A stretch of DNA of 64,000 bases from Brachionus manjavacas. Taxonomy: Eukaryota; Rotifera; Eurotatoria; Ploima; Brachionidae. The number at the start of each line of letters is the position of its first letter. Within the stretch, counting starts at the first letter, position 1. The notes beneath the pieces are model-generated. The model did not search any database and was not told the origin of the DNA. It saw only the letters and a list, made by a program, of their open reading frames with translations. The position numbers were made by a program, and so were the translations under genes. Positions 59,646 to 64,000 of the stretch are shown here, one piece after another. The stretch lies in assembly GCA_019054805.1 (NCBI GenBank), contig JAHQIY010000005.1, positions 5,563,501 through 5,627,500 of the forward strand. Direction: 5' to 3'.

Positions 59646-61281
59646 ATTGAGTCATTGATTACGAAAAAAATTAAGAAAAAAAATCAGATCTGTTTAAAAT
59701 AATGGCAAAACTTTTTTTTCCAATGAGTAGCTTATTATAATTTAAAACTTAAGTTGGCGTTTGTCTGATGATCACAATCAAAGTTAAAATTTTAAGTAAA
59801 TTAAAAAAAAGTTTAGAAAAATAAAAATATTAAAATAAATTGGATCAATTGAATTATGACACAAAGGCTCTTCTACGTTTTTTGAATAAATCTATACTAA
59901 TTTGTTTAGTCTTCTACAAAATTGTGTTGATCATTTCTTCCTAGCCAAAAATTAATTAATTACTTTGAGTAAAACAACAAGGTTAATAAAGTTAAATAAT
60001 GCTTAATTCCGAACATAGTAAATTCTGAAAAATTAAGATAACAAAAATTGGCCAAATTTAAATTTGATTATCGTTAAAGTATAAGGAATCCTTTTACAAA
60101 TATATTAAAAGCAAGAACAAAAATTTTCTCTTTGGTGCTAAATAATAACATCATAAATGACCCAGATTGTGGTTATTTTGAATAGCGTATTTGCTCGAAT
60201 TTAGCGACATGTCGGTATATACATAACGACATGAACAAATAAAGTAAAAATATGCTGATGATACCAAGATTTTATCGGCTTTAAAATTAAAGAATAAAAT
60301 TAATGGTCCAACTAATATATGCTCAATTGAAAGATAAAAGAACAAGCTTTAAGATGATATATAATATTAAGTTTTGGAAATCTTGGTTTTTTAATAAATT
60401 TAACATTAATAAAGTTTGTCTTTATTACTTTATTGCTTTAACTCTATTGTTCACATGATAAATAAAGATTATCCTACTAAATTTATTATTTCTTGAATCA
60501 TTTGAACAAAAATAATTAAATTTCTAAGTTTGGAAAACCAAAGTCAAATAGGTTAAGACATCTTAAAGCTTCTTGGACCATTAATTTTATCCTTTCATTT
60601 ATTTTAGTTCAAATAAAACCATGAAAATTTAGGACAAAAATAAGTCTAATAGAGGAAGAGATATATAGATTAACTTGATTTAAATTTTTTTTTAAACTTA
60701 GTCTCAAAACAACTTAAGTTTAAAATTTTAAGTGGATTGCTTATTTCTTTCAAAAGTTATTGCTTATAAAGTGAAATTACCGTTTATTTTTTACCTTGGA
60801 AATTGAAGTAATATAAAGAGTTTTTTGGCGATAACTTTCGAACAGAACAACGAAATCAATATAGCGTTGTAATCCTCATTCAATTTTCTATCCAACGATA
60901 TGTAAAAATACACTTTGAAAATCGAAAGGCTAGAAGACATTCTGAGGGTTTGGGGAAGTTCAAGGTACAATTTTTTTTAGAATTTTCTTGTCATAAAGAT
61001 GAATCATATGCCAAATAGGATAACAAAAAAATGAGCAGTAAATAATTATCAGCTCCATTTTGTCTAAATGAGAATTTGTTTGAATAACTGAAACCGAAAC
61101 GAAAATTTAGAAAAACAAATTTTAACTTAATTTTTGGTCAACCAAATTTTGACTAACCAGATTTTTGGTTAACCAAAAATATTTGCATACTTTTAATTCA
61201 AGCTTAAATTTCTTGAGTCATTTTTGAAAAAACAGATATTTTAGACTCTAAAATTCTATCTAATCACATTTTTCATTAAGT
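59646..61281. other. AT-rich flank and possible 5' region of the right-edge LINE
   Basis: No gene found. A palindrome TTTTTGGTTAACCAAAAA lies at about 61159. The block 60825-60970 (ATAACTTTCGAACAGAACAA and onward) is less AT-rich and may be a repeat. Part of 61000-61280 may be the 5' UTR of the LINE that follows. Confidence 0.4.
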
Positions 61282-62271
61282 ATGAAGAAGTTCTACTATA
61301 ATATTGATCAAAGATCTAAAAAGATCTACTATAATATTGAAAAATTCGACAATTGTGAAAATATTTTTAAGCACGCAGTTTCTGACATTAGTCCTGTTTG
61401 CTTTTGGCGCATAATGAGCTCCGATAAAATAGACATCATTGAAATTGCAAGCAATTGGCCATCTCTTGGGCAAGGTAACCACTCTGAGGTGGTCAGATGG
61501 CACCACTCGCTACTTAAATCAGTGGTCGACGAAATCGCAACACTCAAACAAGAAATTGTTGATTTGAAAAAAGTCAATGAAATGCAAGCAAATGAACTGA
61601 TACAACTAAAATCCAGCCCTTCAACCGCTACTTCTACTTTGCAGCCAGTCTCCTTTGCAGCTATAATTGCCGGCCAATCCACTGAATCAAAACAGCAACA
61701 ACACCAACTTATTAACTTTATTGCCACCGAAAATAAAGATCGTCAAGAACGAGAGCAAAACATAATCATTTCTGGCCTCTCTGAATCCCCGACCAGCAAC
61801 GACAACGACCTAGTCAAACAATTTTTTCATGAAGTCAACGAGTCCAGATTATCACCGAGCTCATCACGAATTCAAGCCTCAACAATCAAAAGTGTGCGTC
61901 GTCTAAAATCAAGTAATCTGTCCTCTTCTAACCCAAGTCTTGTTCTTGTTTCTTTCTCTAATCCCTCTGACCGTGATAAAGCGATTAAAGCATGTTCTCG
62001 TCACAGAGCAGCTGATTTTGCTAATGTTATGTTTCGTGAGGACCGCACACCTGCGCAACAAGCCGCTTTCATTAAGCAAAGACAAGAGATTAGAAAGCTA
62101 AACGACGAACTTGAAGCATATAAGTTGCTCGAACAATACCGAAACGTCCTGCACAAATCGCGTAAAACTATAGTTTGTATTGATCTGGCCAAGTCAGCTG
62201 CTGCCAAAAATTATGTGATCGTTCAGCACAAAGTTATCGTCGAGAACGCCAAGAAAGAGCTTGGATTATGA
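61282..62271 (+). CDS. LINE ORF1-like nucleic-acid-binding protein
   Basis: An open frame of 329 codons. The first 44 codons contain an internal duplication (YYNIDQRSKKIYYNIEKF) and may be 5' UTR, with the better start at the ATG near 61414 (MSSDKIDIIEIASNWPSLGQ). Next comes a coiled coil (VVDEIATLKQEIVDLKKVNE), a Ser/Gln-rich linker, then an RRM-like part: EREQNIIISGLSESP, SLVLVSFSNPSDRDKAIKAC and ADFANVMFREDRTPAQQAAF. This is the layout of ORF1 proteins of CR1/L2/Jockey-group LINEs, which bind the element RNA. It ends at TGA 62269-62271, with the endonuclease continuing in the same frame. Base composition is strikingly less AT-rich than host genes. Confidence 0.8.
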   Translation: MKKFYYNIDQRSKKIYYNIEKFDNCENIFKHAVSDISPVCFWRIMSSDKIDIIEIASNWPSLGQGNHSEVVRWHHSLLKSVVDEIATLKQEIVDLKKVNEMQANELIQLKSSPSTATSTLQPVSFAAIIAGQSTESKQQQHQLINFIATENKDRQEREQNIIISGLSESPTSNDNDLVKQFFHEVNESRLSPSSSRIQASTIKSVRRLKSSNLSSSNPSLVLVSFSNPSDRDKAIKACSRHRAADFANVMFREDRTPAQQAAFIKQRQEIRKLNDELEAYKLLEQYRNVLHKSRKTIVCIDLAKSAAAKNYVIVQHKVIVENAKKELGL

Positions 62272-64000
62272 CGAGTACGCCGAGTTTCCCGAGCTGCGCC
62301 TCATCAGCTCTTTGCCAGTCGAAGCACCCTAAACCCACTTGCGTCACCATTTGTATCTAAATCTTCTGCGCTCTCCCGTCAACTACCAACCATTTTAGTA
62401 TCAAATGCGCGCTCACTGAAAGATAAAGTCCCATCCCTCATACAGATACTTGAAGACGAACGCCCACATATTGTTATTATCACCGAGACTTGGCTTAATT
62501 CCGACTCAGTCGCTTCTGTTTGTGCCCAACTATCCTACAGCAATACACACAAGCTGAAACAATATAACACCGAGAGTACCGAGCGCACTGGTAAACGTGG
62601 TGGGGGTACGATGGTACTTGTGAGAACGGATTAAACTGAGTCCATAACTAGACTACCTGCTACACTACCAATCATTAAAGGCTGGCATACAGAAGAAGGC
62701 CGGGCAAAACTCGGCTTATTAGAATACACGATAACTCGCACCCGACCACATCGTCCTCCAAGAGGCTATTCCTGCGTACTTGCTGGAGCCGTTTACATTC
62801 CAGAATTTAATGTATCGCGTCTTCGTAGCTCGATTAGTCAATTGTGTCATGCGCTTGAAGAACCAGTGACTAAGTGCTCGAGCAACAACAAGCCTCTTAT
62901 ATTCTTGGCTGGTGATTTCAATGGAGCAGACGTTCGACCATTTTGCACCAAGTTCTACTTACGTCAAATCAATCGTGAACCAACTAGAGCTGCAAAATGC
63001 CTCGACATAATTCTATCCAATGCCCCTGACTGTTACATCTCCGAGACACGTAACCCACTCGGTCCACCAACCAGCTCTCCCCAGTATTTCAACTTAGCTG
63101 ACGAGGCTAGTACAAACTCGGAAAACAACGAACCGAGCTGCAGCGATCACCGAATCGTCCTGGCCGTTGCCCCAAAACACCTTTATTCGGCAACCAGACC
63201 TTCCGAACGAAAAATTTTAGTCCAATCAGGTCAACTTCGCGACACAGTTGCTGCAATACGACAGCTTGACACAAATGCCCTTCTCGCTGACATTGAAACA
63301 GACCCGCACAGCTCCATCAACCGATGCATGCAAGCCATTCGTAACGCACAAGACCTTCACCAGCCATTGCGAATCGTTAAGACTAAGGGTGACCAAGAGT
63401 GGATGAATGTCGAAATCAAGCAGCTGATCCGCGAACGCCAGCGTCTACACTCTGCAGGTGAACACAACCTACGTGATCAACTTGCTCTTCGCATTGTAGG
63501 TTTAATCGCCACCCGCAAAGCTACCTTCTACCGCGAGAGGTATACGAGGAGTAAAGCCGGCATGTGGGAACATGCAAACAAGTTGCGCAAGCCACCAACC
63601 ACTCTCCCACCTGATCCTGAGTATGGCGAACGACTAAACGAGCAGTTCTCGGATACTGTTTGGCAAGGAGTGACTCAAGCTAACATATCACGCTTTATTC
63701 GTCGCGATGCCTTGCCACCCGTCGTTCCGGTTTTCAACTTTACCAACGTAGGCGAACAACTTCGCAACGTGAAGTCAACCTCGGCTGGCCCAGATGGCAT
63801 CTCAGGAAAGCTACTTTACTCAGCAAGACTCGAATTAGTTTCACCTTTAGTTACCATCTTTAACCATTGCGTAAACAAAGGTATTGTCATTGACGAATGG
63901 CGACTTGGTAACATCACGCCAATCCCGAAAGTGCAGAATCCAGCTACACCTAGCGACATGCGACCAATTGCCATCACTTCGACGCCATGTAAGATCATGG
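62272..64000 (+). CDS. LINE ORF2: AP-type endonuclease and start of reverse transcriptase (partial, one in-frame stop)
   Basis: Continues in the ORF1 frame to the window edge, broken only by TAA at 62632-62634. The endonuclease reads ILVSNARSLKDKVPSLIQIL, IVIITETWLNSD, then IFLAGDFNGADVRP (catalytic GDFN at about 62920), KCLDIILSNAP and CSDHRIVLAV (catalytic SDH at about 63150). A linker follows (REDRxx-type basic helices, RQRLHSAGEHNLRDQLALRI). The RT begins at FNFTNVGEQLRNVKSTSAGP DGISGKLL and LGNITPIPKV...MRPIAITSTPCKIM at the edge. No ATG-led start in this frame is obvious before the EN domain, so expression may depend on reinitiation or readthrough. The TAA inactivates this copy unless suppressed. 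Clade is probably CR1/L2/Jockey group. Confidence 0.85.

Noticed and set aside
61282..61410. First 44 codons of LINE ORF1 as genuine protein
   Set aside because: They consist of a duplicated AT-rich stretch unlike the rest of ORF1; the ATG near 61414 is more likely the start.

Overview
The window is a very AT-rich piece of animal nuclear genome. Genes are split by GT-AG introns, many only about 50-65 bp long, and lie between long AT-rich stretches full of broken transposons. The gene set (a cholinergic locus, an axonemal dynein subunit, the centriole protein POC5) points to a small ciliated bilaterian. The base composition, tiny introns, many non-LTR elements and two bacterial-looking or patchily distributed enzymes would suit a monogonont rotifer such as Brachionus, but that is an inference.

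Layout. 1-2.5 kb: three reverse-transcriptase (RT) remnants. 3.0-11.9 kb, minus strand: the cholinergic locus, with an uninterrupted vesicular acetylcholine transporter upstream of an 11-exon choline acetyltransferase. 12-24 kb: a gene desert with transposon debris, including a LINE piece bounded by a 116/120-bp direct duplication inside a pogo/Tigger-type element. 24.5-26.1 kb: a bacterial-type Mn superoxide dismutase converging on a GH19 chitinase-like gene. 28.9-29.9 kb: a TMBIM/Lifeguard-like membrane protein. 32.2-34.2 kb, minus: the axonemal dynein intermediate chain DNAI2. 38.9-44.1 kb: POC5. 48.5-49.8 kb: a small Ly6/uPAR-type secreted or GPI-anchored protein. 50.2-54.3 kb: a CCDC74/92-type coiled-coil protein. 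55-60 kb: foldback and MULE DNA transposons and a LINE remnant. 61.3-64.0 kb: a markedly less AT-rich, nearly intact non-LTR retrotransposon running off the right edge.

Functional links. VAChT loads acetylcholine into synaptic vesicles and ChAT makes it; their order and strand match the conserved cholinergic gene locus of animals. DNAI2, POC5 and probably the CCDC74-like protein serve cilia and centrioles. SOD and chitinase lie tail to tail 80 bp apart and are both candidates for horizontal acquisition.

Splice models were built by hand from GT-AG sites, reading phase and recalled family sequences. No transcript or database evidence was available. No tRNA, rRNA or CRISPR array was recognised.
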